Assembly (NCBI RefSeq): GCF_002939385.1 | Contig: NZ_MULI01000002.1 | Span: 248,001-312,000, forward strand | DNA length: 64,000 nt | From: Streptomyces sp. MH60 | GTDB taxonomy: Bacteria; Actinomycetota; Actinomycetes; Streptomycetales; Streptomycetaceae | Direction of reading: 5' to 3' | Part shown: piece by piece, positions 1-8,076 of the stretch | Position numbering within the stretch: position 1 is the first letter of the stretch | Layout: the number at the start of each line of letters is the position of its first letter | Position numbers and translations under genes: made by a program | The notes under the pieces: generated by a model | Told to the model about the DNA's origin: nothing | What the model saw: the letters and a program-made list of their open reading frames with translations, nothing else | Databases searched by the model: none

Positions 1-1515
1 GTCCTGGTGCTGCCCTGCGTGCTGGCCTCGATGGACATGTCCGTCATGTTCGTCACCCTGCCCTCCCTGACGGCCGACCTCAGACCCAGTGGCTCCCAGT
101 TGCTGTGGATCATGGACGCGTATGGATTCCTGCTGGCCGGTCTCCTGATCACGATGGGCACGCTCGGCGACCGGATCGGACGGCGCCGGGTGCTGCTGAC
201 CGGGGCCGCCGCCTTCGGGCTCGCCTCCGCCCTGGCCGCCTGGGCGTCCAGTCCGGAAATGCTGATCGCCACCCGCGCGCTCATGGGCATCGCGGGCGCC
301 ACGCTCGCGCCCTCGACCCTGGCCCTGATCCGGAACCTCTTCCACGACGACCGGCAGCGGGCCACCGCCGTCGGCATCTGGACGGCCGGATTCGCGGGTG
401 GCGCCGTCGTCGGCCCGATCATCGGCGGCCTCCTGCTCGAACACTTCTGGTGGGGTTCGGTCTTCCTGGTCAACATTCCCGTCATGGCCCTGCTCCTCTG
501 CCTCGGTCCGCTCCTGCTCCCCGAGTTCCGCGACCCGAAGCCGGGCAGCCGCTTCGACCTGCTCGGCGCTCTGTTGTCCCTGGTGGCAGTACTCGCCGTG
601 ATCTACGGCATCAAGACGACCGCCGAGCATGGAATCGAGTGGGCCGGGGCCGGGTCCGTCCTCGCGGGCGTGACGGCGGGAGCCCTGTTCCTGCGCCGCC
701 AGCACACCACCCCGAATCCGATGATCAACATCACGCTGTTCCGCACCCGCTGGTTCAACGTGCCCCTGCTCATCGACGCCCTGGCCACCTTCGCCATGGT
801 CGGATTCTCGCTGTTCAACTGGCAGTTCATGCAGCTCGTCCTGGGCATGAGTCCTCTCAGGTCGGCCCTGTGGTCGCTGCCCACCTTCCTCGTGATGCCC
901 GTGGGCATCGCCCTGGCCACGGGCATGGCACACCGCATCGGCAAGCCCCGCGTCATGACGGCCGGCCTGCTGGTGGCGGCCGCGGGCTACATCGGACTGA
1001 CCCTCATCAGGCCCGATTCCGGCATCCTCCATCTCGTGTGCGCCCTGACCGTGGTCTCCTTCGGCATCGCCGGTGTGGCCGCCGTCGTCACCGACGTGAT
1101 CCTCTCCGCCGCGCCACCGGAACGGGCCGGGGCCGCTTCCTCCCTCGCGGAGACCTCCGCGGAGTTCGGCGGCGCCCTGGGCATCGCGATTCTGGGCAGC
1201 ATCGGCACCGCCGTCTACCGAACACAGATGGAATCCCGGGCTCCGGCGAACCTCACCCCCGAACAACTGGCCGCCGTGGAGGACACCCTGGGTGGCGCGG
1301 TCGACACCGCCCGGACACTGCCGGCCGATACCGCCGCGGCCCTGCGGAACGCCGCTTTCGAAGCCTTCACTCACGAGCTCCGGATCGCCGCCGTGCTCAG
1401 CGCGGTCCTGACCGCCGGCGGAGCACTCCTCATCGCCCGCCTGCTCCGCCCCTCACGCACCCGACCGGCGGACCGTGACCCGGCTCCGGAGGACCTGGGG
1501 CGGGCCCCCGCGTGA
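1..1515 (+). CDS. MFS drug transporter, DHA2 (EmrB/QacA) type, 5' end outside window
   Basis: Membrane efflux carrier, probably a proton-driven drug antiporter with 14 membrane segments. The reading frame is open from base 1, and the visible start already reads like the first helix (LASMDMSVMFVTLPSL), so the true start lies upstream. The MFS motif A loop is clear (GTLGDRIGRRRVLL), followed by motif-C-like glycine-rich helices (WTAGFAGGAVVGPIIGG). The C-terminus has the DHA2-type late helices and an Arg/Pro-rich cytoplasmic tail. About 500 residues are seen, matching the usual family length. The substrate cannot be told from sequence. A fragment of a second MFS gene lies just downstream on the other strand. 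Confidence 0.9.
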   Translation, partial: VLVLPCVLASMDMSVMFVTLPSLTADLRPSGSQLLWIMDAYGFLLAGLLITMGTLGDRIGRRRVLLTGAAAFGLASALAAWASSPEMLIATRALMGIAGATLAPSTLALIRNLFHDDRQRATAVGIWTAGFAGGAVVGPIIGGLLLEHFWWGSVFLVNIPVMALLLCLGPLLLPEFRDPKPGSRFDLLGALLSLVAVLAVIYGIKTTAEHGIEWAGAGSVLAGVTAGALFLRRQHTTPNPMINITLFRTRWFNVPLLIDALATFAMVGFSLFNWQFMQLVLGMSPLRSALWSLPTFLVMPVGIALATGMAHRIGKPRVMTAGLLVAAAGYIGLTLIRPDSGILHLVCALTVVSFGIAGVAAVVTDVILSAAPPERAGAASSLAETSAEFGGALGIAILGSIGTAVYRTQMESRAPANLTPEQLAAVEDTLGGAVDTARTLPADTAAALRNAAFEAFTHELRIAAVLSAVLTAGGALLIARLLRPSRTRPADRDPAPEDLGRAPA

Positions 1516-1613
1516 CGCTGACGCACACGGGGCGGTGAACTCGCGGCCTGCCTCGGTTCCATGAGGGAGTTCGCCGGGAGGCGTGCGCCCCTTCGGCACA
1601 TGCGGACCAGTGG

Positions 1614-1641
1614 GTGAAGGGCCGGTCGCACGGCCCTTCAC
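1614..1641. terminator. Strong inverted repeat, probable terminator of the MFS gene
   Basis: An 11-bp perfect stem (1614-1624 with 1631-1641; arm GTGAAGGGCCG) encloses a 6-base loop about 100 bp after the MFS stop codon. No U-tract follows, as is common for Streptomyces terminators. It could act on transcripts from either side. Confidence 0.5.
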
Positions 1642-1799
1642 CTCGCCGGGGAGACCGGTCTCGACTCCACCACCCGAGCGCGAAGCGGACGTGGCCTGTC
1701 AGGTGGGACGGGGAAAGGTGCGCGACGGGGCATCTCAGTCCGGACGCCGACAAGTGGTGCCGACGCTGGACGCCGGTAGGGCGGTCCGACCCCCCCGCT

Positions 1800-2165
1800 G
1801 GGTCTGCCCGCCTGGGGCGGTCCCTGGACGATTGCTCCCGCCCGAACCGGTCCCGCAGCCGCAGGGCGATGAGCGCGGTGAGTGCGAAGACCGCGACCTC
1901 GTAGGCCATGGTGCGGGCGAACGCCGAGTTCGCGCCGTCGGCCGGTGCGAAGTACGCCAGCCCGGCCGCCGTCACTCTGACCGAGCCGCCGAGTTGCTGG
2001 CCTGTGGGCAGCAGCCCGGCCACCGAACTCGCGACGGCGCCCCGCACACCCGCCAGCACCAGGGTGAACAACGCGGCCGTGAACAGGTCGAACGCGGCAC
2101 CTCCGGCCGCCAGGACCGGCAGGGCCGCACGGCGCCCGGCCTCGGTGCGAGCGGGGTCCGTGTCC
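1800..2165 (-). pseudogene. C-terminal fragment of a second MFS transporter
   Basis: Read leftward, this stretch encodes the last two or three helices of a DHA2-type MFS protein, including LLPTGQQLGGSVRVTAAG and the final helix (AYEVAVFALTALIALRLRDR). There is no start codon. The frame runs back to about 2165, where sequence belonging to an IS5-type transposase begins. The gene therefore looks decapitated by IS insertion or an IS-mediated deletion. The frame stays open past the expected end without a natural stop nearby, which also fits decay. Confidence 0.7.
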
Positions 2166-2640
2166 GTCGGTGATCAAGTGATGCTTGGAGCCGGCTCGTC
2201 CCCGGTCGACCGGCGATGGGCCCGTGTGCTGCCCCCTTTTAGCGCCCTGACGTGGGAGGAGTCGACCACGCAGCGGGACCAGTCCAGACGTGCGGCCGCG
2301 TTCAGTTCGGCCAGCAGAATCTCGTGCAGCCGTTGCCAGACGCCAGCCTCGTTCCAGTCCCGCAGCCGGCGCCAGCACGTCATGCCCGACCCGAAGCCGA
2401 GGTCCTTGGGCAGGTACTCCCACTGGATCCCGGTGTGCAGCACGTACAAGATCCCGCACAGCACGTCCCTGTCCGGCAACGGCTTGCGACCTGGATGCCG
2501 GAACCTGCGCTCACGCTGCGGCAGCAGTGACTCCAGACGGTGCCACAGTTCATCCGACACGATCCACGGCGACGTCCCCACACCGGACCGAACGCTCAAC
2601 TCCCGTCCCGGACACGGCAGCCAGGACTGATCCACCTCAT
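2163..2640 (-). pseudogene. IS5-family (IS427-like) transposase remnant
   Basis: The N-terminal two thirds of an IS5-family transposase: WIVSDELWHRLESLLP, the GSGMTCWRRLRDWNEAGVW block and the first catalytic segment (CVVDSSHVRA). Reading then has to shift near 2237-2245, where the coding strand has AAAAGGGGGC, a classic slippery run in IS427-group elements, to reach GPSPVDRGRAGSKHHLITDG. Homology stops right after this, so the second half and the distal IS end are missing. The junction abuts the truncated MFS gene. No clear terminal repeats were found. Confidence 0.8.
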
Positions 2641-2654
2641 TGTGTTAGCCGCTT

Positions 2655-3614
2655 TTAACCAAAGAGCAGTCGTTCGAGGGGGTCGTCGCCGAGGAAGCGG
2701 GCCAGTTCCGTGCGGTCCGGTGCGGTGGCCGGTCCGCTTCGGGTCACTGCGTAGGCAGCGGCGGCGTTGGCCCCTCGGGCGGCGGTCAGGGGGCCCTGTC
2801 CCTGTCCGAGCAGGGCGAGGAACGAGCCGACATGCGCGTCCCCGGCGCCGTTGCTGTCGACCGCCTCGACAGGGAATCCCGGCACATGCACCGGCGCTTC
2901 GCAGGGGGCCGCCAGCCAGCAGCCGTCCTTGTCGGCCCGGACGAGCACCCCTGCGCCTGGCGCCAGCCGGTCCCGCAGCGCCGTGGCTGCGGCCCGCGGG
3001 TCCTCCTGCCCGGACAGCAGCCGGGCCTCGCGGGCGTTGGCGCTGAGCCAGTCCGTGCGGGCCAGGACTGGCGACAGCACGGTTTCGGGGATGTCCGCGA
3101 CCAGCGGGCCCGGGTCCAGGCAGACGGTGACCTCCGTCGTCAGACCTGCCGTGAACGCGGACAGCAGCGGCCCGTTTCCCGGCAGTACCAGCCCGTAGCC
3201 GGAGAGCTGGAGCAGATCGCCGGGGCGTAGTTGCGCGGCAATGGCATCGACGTCCGACTGCGTCAGGGTGGCCTCGACGCCGAAGCTGGTGACGAAGGTA
3301 CGTTCGCCACCGGCGTCGATCAGAGCCACCGTGAAACCGGTGTCGCTGTCCGTACGGGCGGGTAGCAGCGGCACGATGTGCTCGGTCGCGAGCGCCTCAC
3401 GCACCAGGTCGCCGTGCGGGCCTGTGCCGTGCAGCCCGGCGAAGACGGCCTCCGTGCCGAGGCGCCTGGCCGCGACGAGGGTGTTGAAGCCGCCGCCGGC
3501 GGTCGTCTCGGTGCGTGTGGCGATGACGTCGCCGCCGCGCTCGGGCAGCGCGGGTACCTCGATGACCAGGTCAGCAAGGACGTTGCCGGCGAGGACGAGT
3601 CGGCGGGTCGTCAC
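2655..3614 (-). CDS. PfkB-family (ribokinase-like) sugar or nucleoside kinase
   Basis: Cytosolic ATP-dependent kinase of 319 residues, the usual PfkB length. The N-terminal substrate lid is visible (residues 1-45, GGGFNT at 40-45). The PfkB signature near the C-terminus reads NGAGDAH (255-261), with Asp259 as the expected catalytic base in the anion-hole motif GAGD. Its GTG start overlaps the stop of the upstream permease (GTGA), so it is the last gene of a coupled operon with a permease, an ADP-ribosylglycohydrolase-family enzyme and a GntR regulator. The context suggests it phosphorylates the sugar released from an imported glycoside such as a nucleoside. The exact substrate is inferred, not shown. 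Confidence 0.9.
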   Translation of the reverse strand: MTTRRLVLAGNVLADLVIEVPALPERGGDVIATRTETTAGGGFNTLVAARRLGTEAVFAGLHGTGPHGDLVREALATEHIVPLLPARTDSDTGFTVALIDAGGERTFVTSFGVEATLTQSDVDAIAAQLRPGDLLQLSGYGLVLPGNGPLLSAFTAGLTTEVTVCLDPGPLVADIPETVLSPVLARTDWLSANAREARLLSGQEDPRAAATALRDRLAPGAGVLVRADKDGCWLAAPCEAPVHVPGFPVEAVDSNGAGDAHVGSFLALLGQGQGPLTAARGANAAAAYAVTRSGPATAPDRTELARFLGDDPLERLLFG

Positions 3615-5083
3615 CGGGCCTCCTGAAGAGCGGGGGAGACGGTGGCGTCGTCACTGTCTCCGGCGCCGGGACGTCGGCCGAGCAGCGTGTACACCACGGC
3701 GCCGACGATCATCGAGATGGCCCAGCCGAGCCCGTTCTCCCCGGGCCAGGTGTCCGAAAGCGGACCTGCGAACCACACGTCGGTGTCGCTGGTCGACGCC
3801 CTGGTGAAGAGTAGCCCGGCGACGATGGCGGCGGCCCAGCCGACGACGGCGGGGAGCCGGAAACCGCCCGAGTACCAGTACCGGCTGGTGCGGGTGGTGT
3901 CCATCAACGCTTGGGAGTCGTAGGCGCGGCCTCGCAGCGAGTCCACTGCGATGACGCCGATCCAGGCCGAGATGGGCACGGCGAGCAGGGTCAGGAACGT
4001 GGAGAATGGCCCGTAGAAGTCGTCGGCGATCAGCATGAAGTAGATTCCGCCGGCGAACATCAGCACCACGTCGAGGGTGACGGCGGCGGCCCGCGGCACC
4101 CGCAGCCCGAGGGTGATCATCGTCAGGCCGGCCGAGTAGGTGGAGAGGTGGTTCGACATCAGCAGCCCGCCGAAGGCCGCGATGAGGTAGGGGATCGCCA
4201 TCCAGGAGGGCAACATCGCGTTGATCGCGGCTACCGGGTCGGAGGCGGTGGCCAGGGACGTGTCGCCCGCCGAGAGCAGCGAGCCGAGCGAGATCAACAG
4301 GACCAGTGGTATGCCCGCGCCGAACGCCGAGGCGGTGATCAGGCGGCGGCCCGGGACTGTGCGGGGCAGGTAGCGGGCATAGTCCGCACCGGCGTTGGCC
4401 CAGCCGATGCCGGTGCCCGCGGCGATGAACCCGATGCCCGCGATCACTCCGCTGACGGGGCCCGCTGGGGTGTCGAGGACTTTGGCCCAGTCGACGGTGG
4501 CGACCAGGAAGCCCATCACGACCAGGTTCAGCAGGCCGAAGACGACGGTGGCCCATTTGTTGATCCACATGATGGTGGCGTGGCCGAGGCCGCTGATCAG
4601 CAGCGTGCAGATGATGAAGACCAGCAGGCAGACGACTGTGAGGACGGTGTTCTGGCCGACACCGAACGCGGTGTTCAGCAGCGCTAGCAGCGCGTATGCC
4701 GCGGTGGTGGTGGAGATGGTCTCCCAGCCGATCCGGCTCAGCCAGCTGATCAGGGTTGGCCCGGCGTTGCCGCGCTGCCCGAAAACCGAGCGGGAGAGGG
4801 TCAGGGCGGGTGCGCCGCCCTTCTTGCCCGCCAGGCTCAGGGCACCCACCAGCGCGAAGGAGCCGAAGGCCCCGACGATGGCGACCAGTACCGCTTGCCA
4901 GACGTTCAGCCCGCGGAAGGCGATGAGTGTGGCGCCGAGGGGCAATCCCAGGATGCTGATGTTGGCGGCGAACCAGGTCCAGAACATCTGGCTGGCCCGG
5001 CCGTGCCGTTCGCCGTCGGGAACCGGCTCGATGCCTCGGGTTTCAATGGTGCCGACGCGATCGTTCGTCTTCGAAGCGGTCAT
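3611..5083 (-). CDS. NCS1-family nucleobase/nucleoside permease (CodB/PucI-like)
   Basis: A 490-residue integral membrane protein with about 12 hydrophobic segments, as usual for nucleobase-cation-symport-1 carriers. Characteristic stretches are the N-terminal SLAGKKGGAPALTLSRSVFG region and the GIGWANAGADYARYLP motif in the middle. An excellent ribosome site (AAGGAGG) sits 6 bp before the ATG. It is preceded by a 112-bp gap holding nine copies of a 7-base repeat and followed, with a GTGA overlap, by the kinase gene. It probably imports a purine, pyrimidine, hydantoin or nucleoside for the two enzymes of the operon. Confidence 0.9.
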   Translation of the reverse strand: MTASKTNDRVGTIETRGIEPVPDGERHGRASQMFWTWFAANISILGLPLGATLIAFRGLNVWQAVLVAIVGAFGSFALVGALSLAGKKGGAPALTLSRSVFGQRGNAGPTLISWLSRIGWETISTTTAAYALLALLNTAFGVGQNTVLTVVCLLVFIICTLLISGLGHATIMWINKWATVVFGLLNLVVMGFLVATVDWAKVLDTPAGPVSGVIAGIGFIAAGTGIGWANAGADYARYLPRTVPGRRLITASAFGAGIPLVLLISLGSLLSAGDTSLATASDPVAAINAMLPSWMAIPYLIAAFGGLLMSNHLSTYSAGLTMITLGLRVPRAAAVTLDVVLMFAGGIYFMLIADDFYGPFSTFLTLLAVPISAWIGVIAVDSLRGRAYDSQALMDTTRTSRYWYSGGFRLPAVVGWAAAIVAGLLFTRASTSDTDVWFAGPLSDTWPGENGLGWAISMIVGAVVYTLLGRRPGAGDSDDATVSPALQEAR

Positions 5084-5100
5084 GACGGAACCTCCTTGCG

Positions 5101-5163
5101 GTGTGCGGTGTGCGGTGTGCGGTGTGCGGTGTGCGGTGTGCGGTGTGCGGTGTGCGGTGTGCG
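5101..5163. repeat. Heptanucleotide tandem repeat, nine perfect copies of GTGTGCG
   Basis: Nine exact head-to-tail copies of GTGTGCG fill 63 bp between the glycohydrolase and permease genes of one leftward operon, with a partial copy (GCG) before the first. The period of 7 has no multiple-of-three constraint, fitting its intergenic position, between the glycohydrolase stop (5196) and the permease ribosome site (about 5090). Confidence 0.95.
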
Positions 5164-5195
5164 GGAGGTCGGAGAGGGAGGGTGGTGCGAGCCGT

Positions 5196-6188
5196 TCAGC
5201 GCAGGGCGAGCAACTCTTCTGTCAGGACTTCCAGTTCGAGGGAGTTGACCGTGCGGAGGGTCTGTACGTCCTCGGTGGGCAGCGCCGCGAGGCCGGTGAC
5301 CGACCCGGCGACGGCACCGGCGATCGCGCCGATGGTGTCGCTGTCGCCTCCGAGGTTGGCGGCGAGGAGGGCGGCCCGCCAAGGGTCGCCGTCGGCCACG
5401 GAGAGGACCGCGAACGAGGCGGGCACAGACTCCTGGCTCGCGACGCTGGTGCCGACCAACGTGACGATCCGGTCGAGGGCCTCGGCCTCCGGGAGGCCCC
5501 GTACCAGGTCCCAGGCCCACGCGACACGGGTGGCTATGTCGGCTCCCGCGACCCAGTGCCCGCGCCGGGCGCCGGCTCGAGCCGCGTTCACCGCCGCGGC
5601 CACGGACTCATCCAGAGTGCCACCGCTGACGCCCGTACTGACGGCGGCGGCGACCGCGGCGGCGCCCGCGATGCCGATGTTCGTGTCGTGCGTGACCTGG
5701 CAGGACTCCACGACCCGGTCGAGGAAGGCGTCCATGGGTTCGGGTGCGCAGGCGATGCCGACCGGGGTGACGCGCATGGCGGCGCCGTTTGTCGTACCGG
5801 TACGCCCCGTCTCGTGCGGCGGGACACCGCGGGCCACCGCGTCCAGGGCCGCCTTGGTGGAGGGGCCGAGGAGGTCGAAGGAATCCTTGTCCTTCATCTT
5901 CTGCTCCCAGTCGAGCAGTTCGTGGGCAAGCCGCAGTGGGTCGATCCGGCCCCGGGCCTCGGCGATGAGTCGGCCCACGATCACGGCCTGGTCGGTGTCG
6001 TCGGTGACGGATCCGGCCGGCATGCCCCCGCTGATGGGGTTGTCGGGGTGGGCCGGCACGAACCCGGTGAGGGTGCCGTAGCAGCGGACGACGTCCTCCC
6101 GGGACATCGATTGGGTGGGCATACCGAGGGCGTCGCCGAGGGCAAGCCCGTAGTAGGCGCCGAGGGCGCGGTCAAGTGGGTCGGTCAC
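5196..6188 (-). CDS. ADP-ribosylglycohydrolase (DraG/ARH) family protein
   Basis: 330 residues. The two dinuclear-metal signatures of the family are intact: TDDTDQ at 62-67 and GGDSDT at 280-285, plus the opening GLALGDALGMPTQ (14-26). Family members cleave N- or O-glycosidic bonds to ADP-ribose; related ones in sugar operons hydrolyse other ribosides. The GTG start at 6188 overlaps the regulator stop (GTGA), which is why it was chosen over a longer frame running into the regulator gene. Lying with an NCS1 permease and a PfkB kinase, it more likely splits an imported N-riboside or modified nucleoside than reverses protein ADP-ribosylation; this is inference. Confidence 0.88.
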   Translation of the reverse strand: MTDPLDRALGAYYGLALGDALGMPTQSMSREDVVRCYGTLTGFVPAHPDNPISGGMPAGSVTDDTDQAVIVGRLIAEARGRIDPLRLAHELLDWEQKMKDKDSFDLLGPSTKAALDAVARGVPPHETGRTGTTNGAAMRVTPVGIACAPEPMDAFLDRVVESCQVTHDTNIGIAGAAAVAAAVSTGVSGGTLDESVAAAVNAARAGARRGHWVAGADIATRVAWAWDLVRGLPEAEALDRIVTLVGTSVASQESVPASFAVLSVADGDPWRAALLAANLGGDSDTIGAIAGAVAGSVTGLAALPTEDVQTLRTVNSLELEVLTEELLALR

Positions 6189-6907
6189 AGTCGGCCTCCT
6201 CGGCCCGAGCGGATGTGCAGTTGGAACCTGGCCGGGTCGAGCAGGCTGGTGACGTGCTCGACGACCGAGCCGTCGGCGGCTCGGTACACCTGGCTCAGGC
6301 ACAGGAAGGACTCCTCCGGTGCGCGGTGCAGCAGGGCGGCTTCGGCCGGCTCCAGCCTGCGTACCGTCACCAGCCCCTCGCCGGACTCGGTGACACGGCC
6401 TGCGGCGACCAGGGTCCGGCTGAGGGAGCCCCCGTCGAGGCCGCGCTCGGGCAGTCCAGCCAGTCGCCCGATGGCCGGGACCCGGCTGTGCTCCAGGGAA
6501 ACACCTTGCCCGTCGGGCAGTCGCCTGACCCGGTCGAGGGCGACGAACGCGCTCGACTGCAGCCCCAGCTCGGCGGCCAGCGCGTCGTCCGTTGCCTGCT
6601 CGAACCGGAGGGTCTCGGTCGTCAGCTCGGTGCCCTGCTCCGCCAGAGCCTGGGTCCAGCCGAGGCGATGGTCCAGGGGCGCACCGCCGTCGAAGGTGAC
6701 GAACGAGCCGATCCCGGCATGTGTGGTGATGAGTCCCTCCTCGCCGAGCACCTGGAGCGCCTGCCGCAAGGTGGTGCGGCTGACGCCGAAGCGCTGGGTG
6801 AGGGCGTGCTCGCCGGGGAGCCGGCTGCCGTCGGTATGTATTCCGGCTCGGATCTCGTCCGCGAGGACGCGAGCGATGCGGTGATGCTTATGTACCTGTC
6901 CAGGCAT
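6185..6907 (-). CDS. GntR-family regulator, HutC/UTRA subfamily
   Basis: 240 residues. A winged helix occupies about residues 5-72 (RIARVLADEIRAG, then QRFGVSRTTLRQALQVLGEE as the recognition region), followed by a UTRA ligand-binding domain (about 90-235) with the typical ending VEHVTSLLDPARFQL. It is the first gene of the leftward operon and very probably its autoregulator. A HutC/DasR-type operator (TGTCTAGACA) abuts its ATG, and no ribosome site is visible, so the message may be leaderless. The effector is expected to be a substrate or product of the operon. Confidence 0.92.
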   Translation of the reverse strand: MPGQVHKHHRIARVLADEIRAGIHTDGSRLPGEHALTQRFGVSRTTLRQALQVLGEEGLITTHAGIGSFVTFDGGAPLDHRLGWTQALAEQGTELTTETLRFEQATDDALAAELGLQSSAFVALDRVRRLPDGQGVSLEHSRVPAIGRLAGLPERGLDGGSLSRTLVAAGRVTESGEGLVTVRRLEPAEAALLHRAPEESFLCLSQVYRAADGSVVEHVTSLLDPARFQLHIRSGRGGRL

Positions 6908-6932
6908 GTCTAGACACTAGATGGACAGGTAC
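6892..6932. promoter_or_regulatory. GntR/HutC operator: TGTCTAGACA core inside a wider inverted repeat
   Basis: The perfect palindrome TGTCTAGACA (6907-6916) contains GTCTAGAC, the core of operators bound by HutC-subfamily regulators such as DasR. It overlaps the first base of the regulator's start codon. A second perfect 10-bp inverted repeat (GTACCTGTCC at 6892-6901, GGACAGGTAC at 6923-6932) surrounds it. Binding here would block both transcription start and translation of the operon. Confidence 0.65.
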
Positions 6933-6961
6933 CGCGCGGTCTATAGCTCCGCCTCTTCTAT

Positions 6962-7320
6962 TTGCGGAAGCGAGCGGAGGTAAGGGGGCGTCCTCGCTTC
7001 CGGCAGCCGCCCTGCATGAGCCGCGGCGGCAGCTACCTTCACCTCGGATACGACGCACCCCACCTCGCCTTCCTCCTGCGAGATCTGCCGGTGCAGGTGC
7101 TGGCCCGGATGCGCTCGGACCGCGTTCCCCGCCGGCCGGTCCCGCCGGGGGAGCCTCACACCAGGGGCCGGCCGCCCCGGCACGGCGGCGAGTTCGCCTT
7201 CGGACAGCCCGACACCTGGGGCGCCCCGGCCGAGACCGTCACCGGCCCACGCGTCTATGGCAGCGCCCTGGCCCGGTCATGGGACCGGCTCCACCCCAAA
7301 CTCAGGAGATCCGGGCCGCT
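6962..7320 (+). pseudogene. Transposase fragment (DDE type, IS701-like)
   Basis: The frame reads like the N-terminal third of a Streptomyces DDE transposase: YLHLGYDAPHLAFLLRDLP, VQVLARMRSDRV, GRPPRHGGEFAFGQPDTWG and ALARSWDRLHPKLRR. It has lost its start and everything after the WDRLHP block. Immediately after it lies a scrap of an unrelated IS5-type transposase, so this is a junction of two dead elements. Confidence 0.65.
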
Positions 7321-7331
7321 CGCAGACGCGC

Positions 7332-7370
7332 CAGGCCCTCGGCCGGTCCCGAGGCGGGCTGACCACCAAG
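7332..7370 (+). pseudogene. Scrap of an IS5-family transposase
   Basis: Thirteen codons read ALGRSRGGLTTK, the strongly conserved segment just before the second catalytic region of IS5-type transposases in Streptomyces. Nothing recognisable of the same element surrounds it. Confidence 0.5.
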
Positions 7371-7452
7371 GGAGGCGCAATTGCACACCGACGCATACGC
7401 AGTCACGTAGCGTTGCCCGCGAAGAGGAACGACGGTAACGGGGAGCGTGTGC

Positions 7453-7650
7453 ATGGGCATCGACTGGGGCGCCTACCCGTACGGTGCTCACTACGCCGCC
7501 TACCTGAACCACCTCATGCACTGCGCCGAATGCGGCCCCACGCGCCTCGTGGGCCGGTGGGCCCGGACCTGCGCACCCGCTACCTCGCCCACCCCGGACA
7601 CGCACGGGACAGCTCCTTCTGTCCCCGGGCCCGGGGCCGAACCGCGCTGA
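7453..7650 (+). CDS. Small hypothetical protein with CxxC, probably frameshifted
   Basis: 65 residues starting MGIDWGAYPYGAHYAAYLNH, then HCAECG, a pattern seen in short Streptomyces proteins of unknown function. After residue 28 the composition turns Pro/Ala-rich and unnatural. In the next frame the text continues more plausibly (GPDLRTRYLAHPGHA), so a frameshift near 7540 seems likely. It lies in a gene graveyard and may not be expressed. Confidence 0.35.
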   Translation: MGIDWGAYPYGAHYAAYLNHLMHCAECGPTRLVGRWARTCAPATSPTPDTHGTAPSVPGPGAEPR

Positions 7651-7731
7651 TCCTTCCGGGACTGGCACGCAGCCATCCGGGACTGAACGGACGGGCGCAC
7701 ACAGAGCGAGCAGACGTGGAAAGCATCGGGC

Positions 7732-7911
7732 ATGACCTGGACGCTGCGGGACCCGATGCTCACCACACCAGTGGCCAGCCCCGACCTGCCGCCAGGTGCC
7801 GTGGCCGAGCCGAAGCGGCTGGCGTTCGAGCGGTTGCAGCGGCGCCTGGTCCCCCGCAGCGGCGCAGGCACGCTCGCGACCGCTCGCGCCTGGCGCGCGC
7901 ACCTGGTTGCT
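7732..7911 (+). pseudogene. ATP-dependent DNA ligase (LigC-type), 5' part
   Basis: Starts like actinobacterial LigC ligases: MTWTLRDPMLTTPVASPDLP, then AVAEPK, which is motif I around the AMP-accepting lysine. The text jumps from that lysine straight to LAFERLQRRLVPRSGAG, so about 60-70 residues (including the rest of motif I and motif III) are deleted. The frame ends at HLVA. The continuation expected in the family (FDVLRQ) is found 860 bp away at 8773, so this is the first half of a ligase gene broken by an insertion. Confidence 0.75.
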
Positions 7912-8076
7912 GGAGTACGCGCAGGTTCCGCAAGGCGCTGCCCCGGATCCGCCGAGTCGGGCTGCGCTGTCCAGCCGTCACCAGTCCGCGTCCTGACCAC
8001 TCCCGCAGGGCCGGGTGCGCGCAGACCGGCTTCCTCAGGGAGCCAGTGACAGTTGAGCGAGCGCACCAGTAGCCGG

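Noticed and set aside
5101..5163. CRISPR array
   Set aside because: Nine 7-base units with no spacers; a simple tandem repeat.
4395..6884. Long rightward frame (829 codons) across the permease, glycohydrolase and regulator
   Set aside because: It crosses three well-supported opposite-strand genes and reads the heptamer array as a repeated peptide.
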